Source: Burkholderiales bacterium (GTDB lineage Bacteria; Pseudomonadota; Gammaproteobacteria; Burkholderiales; Casimicrobiaceae). From it: 64,000 bases of DNA. The DNA is taken from the NCBI GenBank assembly GCA_020851235.1, contig JADZDD010000025.1:248001-312000 (forward strand), written 5' to 3'. Below are positions 1 through 7,906 of the stretch, in pieces; position 1 is the first letter of the stretch; the number at the start of each line of letters is the position of its first letter. The notes under the pieces were generated by a model. That model was not told the origin of the DNA. It did not search any database and saw only the letters and a program-made list of their open reading frames with translations. The translations under genes were made by a program, and so were the position numbers.

Positions 1-881
1 CGGCGTTTCATGCCCGCACCGGCGACGCGGCCGGGGCGCTCGCGCGCCTGCGGCGGGTCGCCGATCTGCATCCGGATGCGTATACGCTCGTGTGGCCCGT
101 GTTCACGACGGCCCTCGACGACGCTCGCCATACGGAGTTCTTCGTCGGCGTGGCGGGCGAGAACCCGCAGTGGTGGCCGGCGTTCTTCGCGCACGCCTGC
201 GCCGCGGCGACGAGCACCGGTGCGCTCGAGCGAGTCTTCGCCGTGCGCGCGGCGGCGGGGAAGGCCAGCGCCGACGAGCGACGCTGCTTCATCGGCCGCC
301 TGCAGCGCGAAGGCCGCTGGTCGAGCGCGTACCAGGCGTGGCTCAACAGCCTCCCGCCCGCGGCGCGGCAGCACGTCGGCTACGTCTACAACGGTGATTT
401 CGAGCAAGCGCCGTCGAATCTGGGGTTCGACTGGGTCGTCGCCCGCCAGGGTGGCGTCGTCGTCGAAACCGGGCGCGCTGCCGGTGCGGCCGGTCGCGCG
501 CTCCACGTCGAACTCCTCGACAAGCGCTGGACGGGGCCCCCGATCCAGCAGACGCTCGTTCTCGTCCCAGGTCGCTACCGCTTCGAGGGGCGCGGCCGCG
601 TCGAGCGGCTGGAGAGCTGGCTCGGCCTGCAGTGGGGCGTCTACTGCGTGGATGCCGGGGAGGCGACGCCGCGGCAACTCGCGCACACCCGTCGTTTTGC
701 CGGATCGTCCGGGTGGGTCGACTGGAGCGAGGATTTCACCGTCCCGCGCGACTGTCCGGTCCAGCGCCTGCGGCTCGAACTCGCCAATCTGCGCGAAGGT
801 GTGGCAGCGCCAGGCAATGTGGCGGCACGGCTGTCGGGCGACCTGTGGTTCGACGGGCTCAGGATCCGCGGGCTTGACTAG
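1..881 (+). CDS. TPR/carbohydrate-binding-like protein, 3' part
   Basis: The reading frame is open to the left edge, so only the last 292 codons are present and the true start lies outside. The first part looks like helical tetratricopeptide-type repeats (for example GALARLRRVADLHPDAYT). The second half, from about the motif YVYNGDFEQ, resembles a beta-sandwich carbohydrate-binding-like module with many Trp and Gly residues (GLQWGVY, SSGWVDWSEDF). No catalytic motif is visible. It lies directly upstream of a FecR-like protein, an O-antigen ligase and a CpsB-type phosphatase, so a role in exopolysaccharide assembly or export is inferred from context. The family assignment is tentative. Confidence 0.6.
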   Translation, partial: AFHARTGDAAGALARLRRVADLHPDAYTLVWPVFTTALDDARHTEFFVGVAGENPQWWPAFFAHACAAATSTGALERVFAVRAAAGKASADERRCFIGRLQREGRWSSAYQAWLNSLPPAARQHVGYVYNGDFEQAPSNLGFDWVVARQGGVVVETGRAAGAAGRALHVELLDKRWTGPPIQQTLVLVPGRYRFEGRGRVERLESWLGLQWGVYCVDAGEATPRQLAHTRRFAGSSGWVDWSEDFTVPRDCPVQRLRLELANLREGVAAPGNVAARLSGDLWFDGLRIRGLD

Positions 882-956
882 AGCCCGCCGACCGAGGGGA
901 TAATGACGGTGGCGCCATCGAAGTGGCTGCCGCTGCCGTACACGCCAGGAACGCTG

Positions 957-1403
957 ATGAAGCTGCGCAGTTCGCTCGTGATCGTCGTGGGAGCCATCGC
1001 CGCATGGGCAGCGGGGCCCGCGCTCGCGCAGGACAAGACCGTCGCGCAACTCACCAACGTCGAAGGCAACGTGATGGTGAGCCAGGGTGACGGCATGGTG
1101 GCGGCGGTGAGCGGGCAGCGCGTGGCATCCGGCACGCGCGTCATCACGCTGGCCGGTGGCAAGGTCGTCATCGACTACGACGTCGGCTGCGACATCTCGC
1201 TCAAGGAAAACCAGCGTTTCACGGTGCGTACCGGCGAGTGCGCGGCACTGCTGGGCGAGGTGACGACCATCGTCCCGGGCAGCACCGCGCTCATGGCCGC
1301 GGGACTGTCGGTTCCGCAGTTCCTGGCCGGCGCGCTCATCGGGGCCGGTCTTGTCTACGCGACCTACGATCGCCACTGCGCCGAACAGGCCAGTCCGAAC
1401 TGA
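957..1403 (+). CDS. secreted FecR-like domain protein
   Basis: This is a 148-residue protein with a clear signal peptide ending near ALAQ (about residue 25). A FecR-like beta domain follows (VEGNVMVSQGDG, then GTRVITLAGGKVVIDYD), then a short two-cysteine segment and a hydrophobic C-terminal stretch (about residues 120-140) that could be a membrane anchor. The ATG at 957 is chosen because AGGA lies just upstream; an in-frame ATG at 903 would add 18 residues ahead of the signal peptide. FecR-like proteins of this size are common beside polysaccharide ligases and export genes. The exact role is unknown. Confidence 0.7.
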   Translation: MKLRSSLVIVVGAIAAWAAGPALAQDKTVAQLTNVEGNVMVSQGDGMVAAVSGQRVASGTRVITLAGGKVVIDYDVGCDISLKENQRFTVRTGECAALLGEVTTIVPGSTALMAAGLSVPQFLAGALIGAGLVYATYDRHCAEQASPN

Positions 1404-1429
1404 CCGACGTCACCCCCGCGCATGCAAGC

Positions 1430-2869
1430 GTGAAGGCGGAGCCCGCGGGCTCGGTCTTTGCGTGGGCGCTCATCGTTTTCGTCGTCGCCGCGCCGCTTGC
1501 CAAGGGCGGTAACCGCGCGCTTCCCCTGGCGGGCCTCGAACTCGCGGCGATCGGCTTCCTGCTCGCTCTCGCGCTGCGCCACGTGCGGCGTCAGGCGTAT
1601 GCGCCGCTGCCGCGGCTTTTCGTCGCCGCGCTCGTGCTCAGCGCGACGTATCCGCTGCTGCAACTCGTGCCGCTTCCCGCCGCGTGGTGGCAGGCGCTGC
1701 CGGGGCACGCGCCGTACGCCGCCGTGATCGACACACTTGCCGGTGTCGCCGACGGCTCGCAGTGGCGGCCGATTTCGCTCGTGCCGGCGGCGACACGTTA
1801 CGGCTGGCTCGCGCTGTTGCCTCCCTTTGCTGCGCTGCTTGCGGTGCGTGCGCTCGCACCCGCGCAGGTGGTGGGTCTCCTCGTCGCGATGACCATCGTC
1901 GCCGGAGTCGAAGGACTCGTCGGGTTGCTGCAGGTGGTCACCGGCGATGGCTCGATCCTCCATCTCGGCCATCGCGACACGTTTGGCACGGCGACCGGCA
2001 CGTTCGTCAACCGCAATCACCTGGCGGCACTGCTGGCGATGATGTTGCCGCCGGTCGTCGGACTCGTCGTCTACCAGCGGCGCAGCGCGCGTCACGGCGG
2101 TTCGCGCTTCGACACCTCCGGAGCGAACCTCACCGCGCAGCGCGTGCTCGTCGTGGCCTCGGCGGCGCTCATGCTGCTGTGCCTCATCTTCACGCGGTCG
2201 CGCGCCGGCATCGCCTTTGCGCTCGCGGGGCTTGCGTGCTCGTCGATCCTGCTCGTGCGCGCGCGCGGCGGCGCGCGCCACGTCGGGCTCGTCGTCGCCG
2301 GCATCGTCGTCGTGGGCCTCGCACTGGCGGCGTTGATCGGGCTTGCTCCCGTGCTCGAACGCCTCGAGCCCGACCAGTTGCAGCTCTCGGGTGCGGGAAG
2401 GCTTGCGCTGTACGCCGCCGTGCTCGATGGAGCGATCACGTTCCTGCCGTTCGGCAGCGGCCTTTCCACCTTTGCGAGCGTGTTCCCGCGCTTCCAGTCG
2501 AGCGTGGGGGGCGCGGTGTACGACTACGCGCACAATGACTACCTCCAGGTGCTCTTCGAGCTGGGGGTGCCCGGAGTGCTCGCACTCGTGCTCCTCGTTC
2601 TCGCCTACGCGGCTCGGCTCGCGAGCCTCGTCGCGCACGGCAGCGAGCGCAGCTTCACGCTGCTGCAGATCGCAGCCGGGGTCGGCCTCCTGCCGGTCAT
2701 GCTCCACAGTGCCTTCGATTTTCCGCTGCGCATGCCGGGCAACGCGGTGTGGTTCGCCATCCTCGCCGGCGTGTTGCTGCATCCGGGAGCGCGCGATGCC
2801 GCATCGATACGGAAGCCGTCCTCGCGCGTGGTGCGCGCGGACGCACTCGAGACCGGGACCCCCGCGTGA
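1430..2869 (+). CDS. O-antigen ligase family protein (Wzy_C domain)
   Basis: This is a roughly 479-residue polytopic membrane protein with about ten or more hydrophobic segments. It carries the O-antigen ligase/Wzy_C signature region in the middle (GTATGTFVNRNHLAALLAM) and a long periplasmic loop with YDYAHNDYLQVLFELGVPG, typical of this family. Such proteins transfer or polymerise undecaprenyl-linked glycans at the periplasmic face of the inner membrane. GTG at 1430 is taken as the start; a CTG at 1400 overlapping the previous stop is an alternative. The stop overlaps the start of the phosphatase gene, suggesting coupled translation. Confidence 0.85.
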   Translation: MKAEPAGSVFAWALIVFVVAAPLAKGGNRALPLAGLELAAIGFLLALALRHVRRQAYAPLPRLFVAALVLSATYPLLQLVPLPAAWWQALPGHAPYAAVIDTLAGVADGSQWRPISLVPAATRYGWLALLPPFAALLAVRALAPAQVVGLLVAMTIVAGVEGLVGLLQVVTGDGSILHLGHRDTFGTATGTFVNRNHLAALLAMMLPPVVGLVVYQRRSARHGGSRFDTSGANLTAQRVLVVASAALMLLCLIFTRSRAGIAFALAGLACSSILLVRARGGARHVGLVVAGIVVVGLALAALIGLAPVLERLEPDQLQLSGAGRLALYAAVLDGAITFLPFGSGLSTFASVFPRFQSSVGGAVYDYAHNDYLQVLFELGVPGVLALVLLVLAYAARLASLVAHGSERSFTLLQIAAGVGLLPVMLHSAFDFPLRMPGNAVWFAILAGVLLHPGARDAASIRKPSSRVVRADALETGTPA

Positions 2870-3666
2870 TCGACCTGCACTGCCACCTGTTGCCGGGGAT
2901 CGACGACGGCGCAGCCGATCTCGCGACCTCGCTGGCGATGGCGCGGCTCGCGGTGGCGGACGGCATACGCACCACCGCGTGCACGCCGCACATCTATCCC
3001 GGTTTCTACGACAACGACAGTGCCGGCATTCGCACCCGCGTCGCGGTCCTCCAGCAACACCTCGACGCCGAGGGGATCGCGCTCACGTTGACGTACGGCG
3101 CGGACGCGCATCTCACACCGGAGTTGCTCGGCCGCATTCGCGCGAAAACCGCGCCCACCCTCGCCGGAAGCCGCTACCTCCTGGTCGAGCCGTCGCATAC
3201 GATCGCCACGCCGCGCTTTGCCGAGGCCGTGTTCCAGTTCGTTGCGGCGGACTACGTGCCGGTGATCACGCATCCCGAGCGCCTCGCGTGGATCGCCTCG
3301 CACTACGACGTCTTCGTCGGTCTCGTGCGCGGTGGCGCCTGGATGCAGTTGACCGCGGGAAGCCTCACCGGCCGCTTCGGCGCGCCGGCGCAGCGCATCG
3401 GCCGACGCATGCTCGACGACGGCCTCGTCCACATCCTCGCGACCGACGCGCACGGCGTGCGCCAGCGTCCGCCGCTGCTGGCCGAAGGTCGCCGTATCGC
3501 CGAGCGTCACGTCGGCACGGCGGAGGCCGAGCGGCTGGTGGTCACGCGACCGCTGGCGATCCTCGACAACGTGCCGCCGTTGGAGGTCGAACCGGTTCCG
3601 GCGCTCGCCGAAGGCAACGGGGGATCGCGGCGCGGACTCCTTGCGCGCCTGTTCCGCCGCGGCTGA
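2866..3666 (+). CDS. CpsB/CapC-type tyrosine phosphatase (PHP fold)
   Basis: This 266-residue protein starts at GTG in a GTGA overlap with the preceding ligase gene. The N-terminus has the metal-binding PHP motif DLHCHLLPGIDDGA. Later metal ligands appear in CTPHIYP, VEPSH, ITHPER and ATDAHG, all typical of the CpsB/CapC family of manganese-dependent protein-tyrosine phosphatases. These enzymes dephosphorylate the tyrosine autokinase that controls capsule or exopolysaccharide chain length. The kinase is not in this window but could lie to the left. The C-terminal 30 residues are low-complexity and basic. Confidence 0.85.
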   Translation: MIDLHCHLLPGIDDGAADLATSLAMARLAVADGIRTTACTPHIYPGFYDNDSAGIRTRVAVLQQHLDAEGIALTLTYGADAHLTPELLGRIRAKTAPTLAGSRYLLVEPSHTIATPRFAEAVFQFVAADYVPVITHPERLAWIASHYDVFVGLVRGGAWMQLTAGSLTGRFGAPAQRIGRRMLDDGLVHILATDAHGVRQRPPLLAEGRRIAERHVGTAEAERLVVTRPLAILDNVPPLEVEPVPALAEGNGGSRRGLLARLFRRG

Positions 3667-3673
3667 CGTGGCG

Positions 3674-4153
3674 CTATCGCCGGATGCGTTGCACGAGCGC
3701 GGTCGTCGAGCGATCGAAGGTGAACGGGATCGCCGCGAAACGTCCGCCGTGCGCGATCACTTCCGCAGCACCGGCCGTCGTGGCCGCGGTGTAATCGCCG
3801 CCCTTGACGAGAACGTCGGGCATCGCCGCGATGATGAGGTCGCGCGGGGTGTCCTCGTCGAAGGGCACGACGAGATCGACGGCCGCCAGCGCGGCGAGCA
3901 CGGCCATGCGGTCGGCGAGGGGATTGAGCGGCCGGTCCTCGCCCTTGCCCAGCCGGCGCACGCTTGCATCCGAATTGACGGCGACGACGAGGCTCGCGCC
4001 TTCCGCGCGAGCGGCTTCGAGGTAGGCGACGTGGCCGCGATGCAGCAGATCGAAGACGCCGTTGGTGAGCACGAGCGGGCGCGGCAGTCGCGCGATGCGC
4101 GCGAGCGCGTCCGCATACGTCGCGACCTTGTCTTGCGCGCGGGCCGGTAGCAC
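3674..4153 (-). CDS. rfaE2: D-glycero-beta-D-manno-heptose 1-phosphate adenylyltransferase
   Basis: The 159-residue protein matches the stand-alone cytidylyltransferase-like domain of HldE. The N-terminal nucleotide-binding motif is TNGVFDLLHRGHVAYLEAAR with its HxGH signature, followed by VAVNSDASVRRLGKG and VLVKGGDY. It would adenylylate heptose 1-phosphate to ADP-heptose for LPS inner core. The kinase half of HldE is not fused here. The start is GTG at 4153, 18 bases after the BON gene. Together with the adjacent gmhA-like gene it supports a local heptose pathway role. Confidence 0.9.
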   Translation of the reverse strand: MLPARAQDKVATYADALARIARLPRPLVLTNGVFDLLHRGHVAYLEAARAEGASLVVAVNSDASVRRLGKGEDRPLNPLADRMAVLAALAAVDLVVPFDEDTPRDLIIAAMPDVLVKGGDYTAATTAGAAEVIAHGGRFAAIPFTFDRSTTALVQRIRR

Positions 4154-4171
4154 GCTCGGCGCCCGAATGCG

Positions 4172-4762
4172 CTAGCGATAGTCGAAGATCTTCACCACCC
4201 GCGAGACGCCGGCGGTGGTGCCCGCGATGTCGCCGGCAGCCTCGCCTTCGGCGCGGGTGACGATCCCCATGAGGTACACCACACCGCGCTCGGTGACCAC
4301 CTTGACCGCGTTGGGCGGGAAGCGATTGACCTCGACGAAGCGCGCCTTCACCTTCGACGTGATGTAGGTGTCGTTGGTGCGCTGGCCGAGCGTCGACAGC
4401 GGCGCGACCACGAGTTCGTTGTGCACGCTCGTGACCTTCGGCGTGCCCTTGGCGAAGCCACCGATGCTGGCAGCGGTGCCGGTATCGGGGACCTCGCCGG
4501 TGAGCAGCACGATGCCGTTGTAACTCGTGACGTTCACGTGCACCTTGTCGCCATACACCTTCATGACCTGGTCGAGGATCTTGAGCTCGATGTTCTCGTC
4601 CTCGAGCTGCGCACCGGCGGTGCGCCGGTCGCTTGCGACCAGCGCCGCACCGCCGGCGCCGGCGGCGACGACGACGGGGACACAGCCGGAGAGCGCGAGC
4701 GTGCCGGCGCCGATCGCCGCCGCCACGACGACGGCGCCGATCGCGCGTCCCGCCGCGCGCAT
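4172..4762 (-). CDS. BON-domain lipoprotein (DolP/YraP-like)
   Basis: This is a 196-residue protein with a lipoprotein signal peptide ending at LALSGC (Cys about residue 27). It then has two BON domains, the first around VYGDKVHVNVTSYNGIVLLTGEV and the second around RGVVYLMGIVTRAEGEAAG. BON proteins of this type associate with outer-membrane phospholipid and support envelope integrity. ATG at 4762 is chosen; a GTG at 4768 overlapping the gmhA stop would add two residues. The order lpoA-yraN-SIS-BON matches the yra neighbourhood of enterobacteria, which supports the DolP-like call. Confidence 0.87.
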   Translation of the reverse strand: MRAAGRAIGAVVVAAAIGAGTLALSGCVPVVVAAGAGGAALVASDRRTAGAQLEDENIELKILDQVMKVYGDKVHVNVTSYNGIVLLTGEVPDTGTAASIGGFAKGTPKVTSVHNELVVAPLSTLGQRTNDTYITSKVKARFVEVNRFPPNAVKVVTERGVVYLMGIVTRAEGEAAGDIAGTTAGVSRVVKIFDYR

Positions 4763-4764
4763 CG

Positions 4765-5370
4765 TCACGCCTCGTCCTCGGCGTCGCCGAGGAGTGTGGC
4801 ATCGATGATGTCGCACAGGCAGTGGAGCATGAGCAGGTGCACTTCCTGGATGCGCATCGTGCGCGGATGCGGCACGCACAGGTGGACGTCTCCCGAGGCG
4901 AGGAGTTCGCCGATGCGCCCGCCGCCCTTGCCCGTCATCGCCACCACGCGCATCTCGCGCGCGTGCGCGGCCTCGATCGCCGCGATGACGTTGCCCGAGT
5001 TGCCCGACGTGGAGATCGCGAGGAGCACGTCGCCCTTGGCGCCGAGCGCGCGCACCGACTTCGCGAAGACCTGCTCGAACGTGTAGTCGTTGGCAACGGC
5101 GGTGAGCAGCGACGTGTCGGTCGACAGTGCGATCGCCGGCAATTCGGGCCGCTCGCGCTCGAAGCGGCCGACGAGTTCGGCGGCGAAGTGTTGGGCATCG
5201 GCCGCGGAGCCACCGTTGCCGCAGGACAGGATCTTGCCGTCACCGAGCAGGCACTCGGCCATGAGCGCGCCGGCGCGGGCGACGTGCGGCGCGAGCACGG
5301 TCGCGGCCTCGTGCTTGAGCCGTGCGCTGTCGGCAAAGTGCTGGTGTACGCGCTTTTCGTGATCGATCAT
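4765..5370 (-). CDS. gmhA: SIS-domain phosphoheptose isomerase (GmhA/DiaA family)
   Basis: A 201-residue SIS-fold protein with sugar-phosphate-binding motifs CGNGGSAADAQHFAAELVGRF and LLAISTSGNSGNV. The gene sits in the DiaA (yraO) position between yraN and the BON gene. However, it keeps the Glu in AAEL and the His in RIQEVH that align with the catalytic residues of GmhA and that are, from memory, replaced at the Glu position in DiaA. With rfaE2 two genes downstream, sedoheptulose 7-phosphate isomerase is favoured. ATG at 5370 is chosen: a TAGAAT hexamer lies only 8 bases upstream, which suggests a very short leader. A GTG at 5391 is the alternative. Confidence 0.85.
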   Translation of the reverse strand: MIDHEKRVHQHFADSARLKHEAATVLAPHVARAGALMAECLLGDGKILSCGNGGSAADAQHFAAELVGRFERERPELPAIALSTDTSLLTAVANDYTFEQVFAKSVRALGAKGDVLLAISTSGNSGNVIAAIEAAHAREMRVVAMTGKGGGRIGELLASGDVHLCVPHPRTMRIQEVHLLMLHCLCDIIDATLLGDAEDEA

Positions 5371-5377
5371 GGCGCGG

Positions 5378-5383
5378 ATTCTA
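5378..5383 (-). promoter_or_regulatory. putative -10 hexamer (TAGAAT) for gmhA
   Basis: TAGAAT read on the minus strand, 8 bases before the gmhA ATG. No clear -35 is visible in the GC-rich upstream sequence. If used, the transcript would be nearly leaderless. The same CTAGAATC octamer recurs before other genes in the window. Confidence 0.4.
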
Positions 5384-5461
5384 GCAGTCACCCTGCCGTG
5401 CGGCGGATAGCGCCTGGCGTCGCCGGGAGGGCGGGTCGCGGGTGAGGGGCGACGTCCGCGC

Positions 5462-5830
5462 TCAATCGCGCGCGATCACGTCGCGCTCCCAGACGATCGC
5501 CGCGGCGTCGAGGCGATCGAGGAGGATCGCGTCGAAGCGGCACGCGGGCTCCGCGGGGAAGCGCGCGAGGTACGCGCGCGCGGCCATGACGACGCGCTGC
5601 TGCTTGCGCGCGGTGACGCTTGCCGCGGCGCCCCCGAAGCCGCGGTGCTCGCGCAGCCGCACCTCGACGAAGACGAGCGTGTCGCCGTCGCGTGCAATGA
5701 GATCGATCTCGCCGTGGCGCGTGCGGAAATTGCGCGCCACGATCGCAAGGCCGTGTCGCTGCAGGAACTGCGCGGCGAGTGCTTCCGCCTGGGCGCCGCG
5801 AACGAGGTGCGTCGCGTCAGCGGGGCCCAT
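5462..5830 (-). CDS. yraN: YraN family (UPF0102) nuclease-like protein
   Basis: A 122-residue protein of the YraN family with the restriction-endonuclease-like core. The motif is GLAIVARNFRTRHGEIDLIA, then DTLVFVEVRLREHRGFGGAAAS; the E-I-D and E-V positions correspond to the expected metal-binding acidic residues. The precise cellular role is unknown, although genome maintenance or competence roles have been proposed for the family. It overlaps the 3' end of lpoA by 14 bases, so the two are likely co-transcribed and translationally coupled. Confidence 0.92.
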   Translation of the reverse strand: MGPADATHLVRGAQAEALAAQFLQRHGLAIVARNFRTRHGEIDLIARDGDTLVFVEVRLREHRGFGGAAASVTARKQQRVVMAARAYLARFPAEPACRFDAILLDRLDAAAIVWERDVIARD

Positions 5831-6923
5831 CGACGGGAACGAGCGCGCCGTCGCGAAAGACCGCGAAGCGACCCGCGCGGACGAGTTGCTGGCCGTCGAG
5901 CGTGACGCGTCCGGTCGCACCGTCGAAGTCGAGCCGATCCGGGGGGCCGTCGAGAAAGGCGCTCGCGACGCGGAAGGCGTCGAGCCCCAGTGCGTAGAGC
6001 CGGGTGAGGGCGGCGCTCGGAAAATCGCGGCGCGGCAGGCCCGTGAACTCGGCGGCCGTGGGCGTGACGATCCACGGGATCTCGGTGATGACGAGCCCAT
6101 CGAGGTCGCGCACCGTGGCCGTGAGCGGACCCTCGAAGACGAGCGCGCTCGCGTACGCGGGCAGCGTGCCCACGTACGGCTTGGCGCGCGCGACCGCGAC
6201 ACCGTCGAGAGCGAGGACGACGGCGGCCGGCGGCTGCCGCGTCAATTCCCGGCGCACGGTCGTGAGCGTTTCGACGCGACCGTCGTAGCGGTAGGCGGTG
6301 GGGACGCTGCCGCCCAGCGCGAGCCACTCGCTCGTGAGCGCCGAAGCGAAGCGGAGCATGAGCGGTGTCTCGCTCGACACCACGGCGAGCCCCTGCCCGG
6401 CCCCCGGGGTGGGCGGCGTGTCGCGAATCCGGCGTGCGATGAGGCGCGCGTCGGACTCGATCGACAGCGGGAAGGTGTACAGGCGCGGTGGAGGATTGGC
6501 CGCGTCCTCGAGCTGGTTCAAGGCGATCGTGTACGGCAGTTCGAGCGCCATCGTCGCTACGACCTTGAGATCGTCGCGCAGCAGCGGGCCGATGATGACC
6601 CGGGCGCCGGCCCGTTGCGCGGCCTCGAATGCGTCGAGGGCGCCGTCCTCGGCATGCGCAAATACGCGCACGCGCACGGACGATCGCGCGGCCTCCGCCG
6701 CGGCGCTCACACCCGCCCGCACGGCGTCAGCCGCGCGAGCGTACGCGGGGGCATCGAGCGGCAGCACCACCGCAATGTCGACCGGCGTGACGGGCAGCAT
6801 CGGGGCGGGGCCGCCCGCGGCATCGCTTGCCGGCGGTGTTTGGGCGACGGACAATGCAGCGGCGCAGGCGACGACGCCGGCCGCAAGAAGGCCGGCGAGG
6901 CGCGCTGCGCGTGAGGCCGTCAT
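5817..6923 (-). CDS. lpoA: penicillin-binding protein activator LpoA-like lipoprotein
   Basis: A 368-residue exported protein of the LppC/LpoA family, which activates PBP1a from the outer membrane in gammaproteobacteria. It has an N-terminal signal sequence with a possible lipobox GVVAC (Cys 20). The periplasmic-binding-protein fold follows (DIAVVLPLDAPAYARAADAV, RAGARVIIGPLL, YALGLDAF). The protein lacks the extra N-terminal TPR domain of E. coli LpoA, as expected for shorter relatives. It is divergent from rsmI, with only 20 bases between the chosen starts. Confidence 0.8.
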   Translation of the reverse strand: MTASRAARLAGLLAAGVVACAAALSVAQTPPASDAAGGPAPMLPVTPVDIAVVLPLDAPAYARAADAVRAGVSAAAEAARSSVRVRVFAHAEDGALDAFEAAQRAGARVIIGPLLRDDLKVVATMALELPYTIALNQLEDAANPPPRLYTFPLSIESDARLIARRIRDTPPTPGAGQGLAVVSSETPLMLRFASALTSEWLALGGSVPTAYRYDGRVETLTTVRRELTRQPPAAVVLALDGVAVARAKPYVGTLPAYASALVFEGPLTATVRDLDGLVITEIPWIVTPTAAEFTGLPRRDFPSAALTRLYALGLDAFRVASAFLDGPPDRLDFDGATGRVTLDGQQLVRAGRFAVFRDGALVPVDGPR

Positions 6924-6943
6924 GGGTAACGAGGGCACCGGAA

Positions 6944-7864
6944 GTGAGCGAGGCGGGCGCTGTGGAGGAGTTGCCGGCAACGTCCGCGTCGTTTCGCGCG
7001 GCGGCCGGGGCATTATATGTGGTGGCCACGCCGCTGGGTAACCTGCGCGACGTGACACTGCGTGCGCTCGACGTCCTGCGCAGCGCCGATGTCGTCGCCG
7101 CCGAGGATACGCGAACCACGGCGCGCCTTCTTGCTCGCTACGGCATCGCGACGCACGTCCTTGCGCTGCACGCGCACAACGAGGCGCAGCGCAGTGCCGG
7201 CGTCGTCGCGCGCCTCGCCCGCGGCGAGAGTGTCGCTCTCGTGAGCGACGCCGGCACCCCTGCCGTGAGCGATCCAGGGGCGCGTCTCGTCCACGCGGTA
7301 CGCGCCGCGGGGCACCCCGTGATCCCCATTCCCGGACCATCGGCGGTGACCGCGGCGATTTCGGCGGCCGGCGTGCGCGCGGGTGCGTTCGTCTTCGTCG
7401 GCTTCCTGCCCGGGCAGACGAAGGCGCGCCGCACGCTGCTCGCAAGCCTTGCGGCGTTGCCGGCCGCGCTCGTCTTCTACGAGGCGCCGCATCGCGTGCG
7501 TGCCACGCTGCGCGAGCTCGCGCCGGCGCTGGGCGCGTCGCGCACCGTCGTGATTGCACGCGAACTCACCAAGATCCACGAGACGATCGCCACGATGCCG
7601 CTCGGCGACGCCGCGGCGTGGGTCGGCGCCGATGCGCAGCGCGAGCGCGGCGAGTTCGTCCTCGTCGTCGATCGGGCCGAGGAGGGCGAGGACGACGGTC
7701 TTGCGGCCGACGTCGATGCCGAGTGCGGTCGCTGGTTGCCGGCGCTGCTCGCGGAGGTCTCGCCCGCGCGCGCCGCGCGCATCGTCGCGACCGTGACCGG
7801 CGCCGCGCGCGACGTCGTCTATCGGCGCGCGTTGCAGTTGAAGCCGGAGGCCGGTGACGACTGA
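6944..7864 (+). CDS. rsmI: 16S rRNA (cytidine-1402-2'-O)-methyltransferase
   Basis: RsmI methylates the ribose of C1402 in 16S rRNA using S-adenosylmethionine. The tetrapyrrole-methylase fold is clear: LYVVATPLGNLRDVTLRALDVL, AAEDTRTTARLL, ALVSDAGTPAVSDPG, IPIPGPSAVTAAIS and FYEAPHRV. GTG at 6944 is chosen because GAGGG lies about nine bases upstream. It gives a 306-residue protein; in-frame GTG 6962 or TTG 6971 are alternatives. The proposed start leaves almost no room for two separate divergent promoters with lpoA. Confidence 0.92.
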   Translation: MSEAGAVEELPATSASFRAAAGALYVVATPLGNLRDVTLRALDVLRSADVVAAEDTRTTARLLARYGIATHVLALHAHNEAQRSAGVVARLARGESVALVSDAGTPAVSDPGARLVHAVRAAGHPVIPIPGPSAVTAAISAAGVRAGAFVFVGFLPGQTKARRTLLASLAALPAALVFYEAPHRVRATLRELAPALGASRTVVIARELTKIHETIATMPLGDAAAWVGADAQRERGEFVLVVDRAEEGEDDGLAADVDAECGRWLPALLAEVSPARAARIVATVTGAARDVVYRRALQLKPEAGDD

Positions 7865-7906
7865 TTGCCGGTCGGATCCGCTGCCTCGCCGTTGCCACCG
7901 TTGCCC

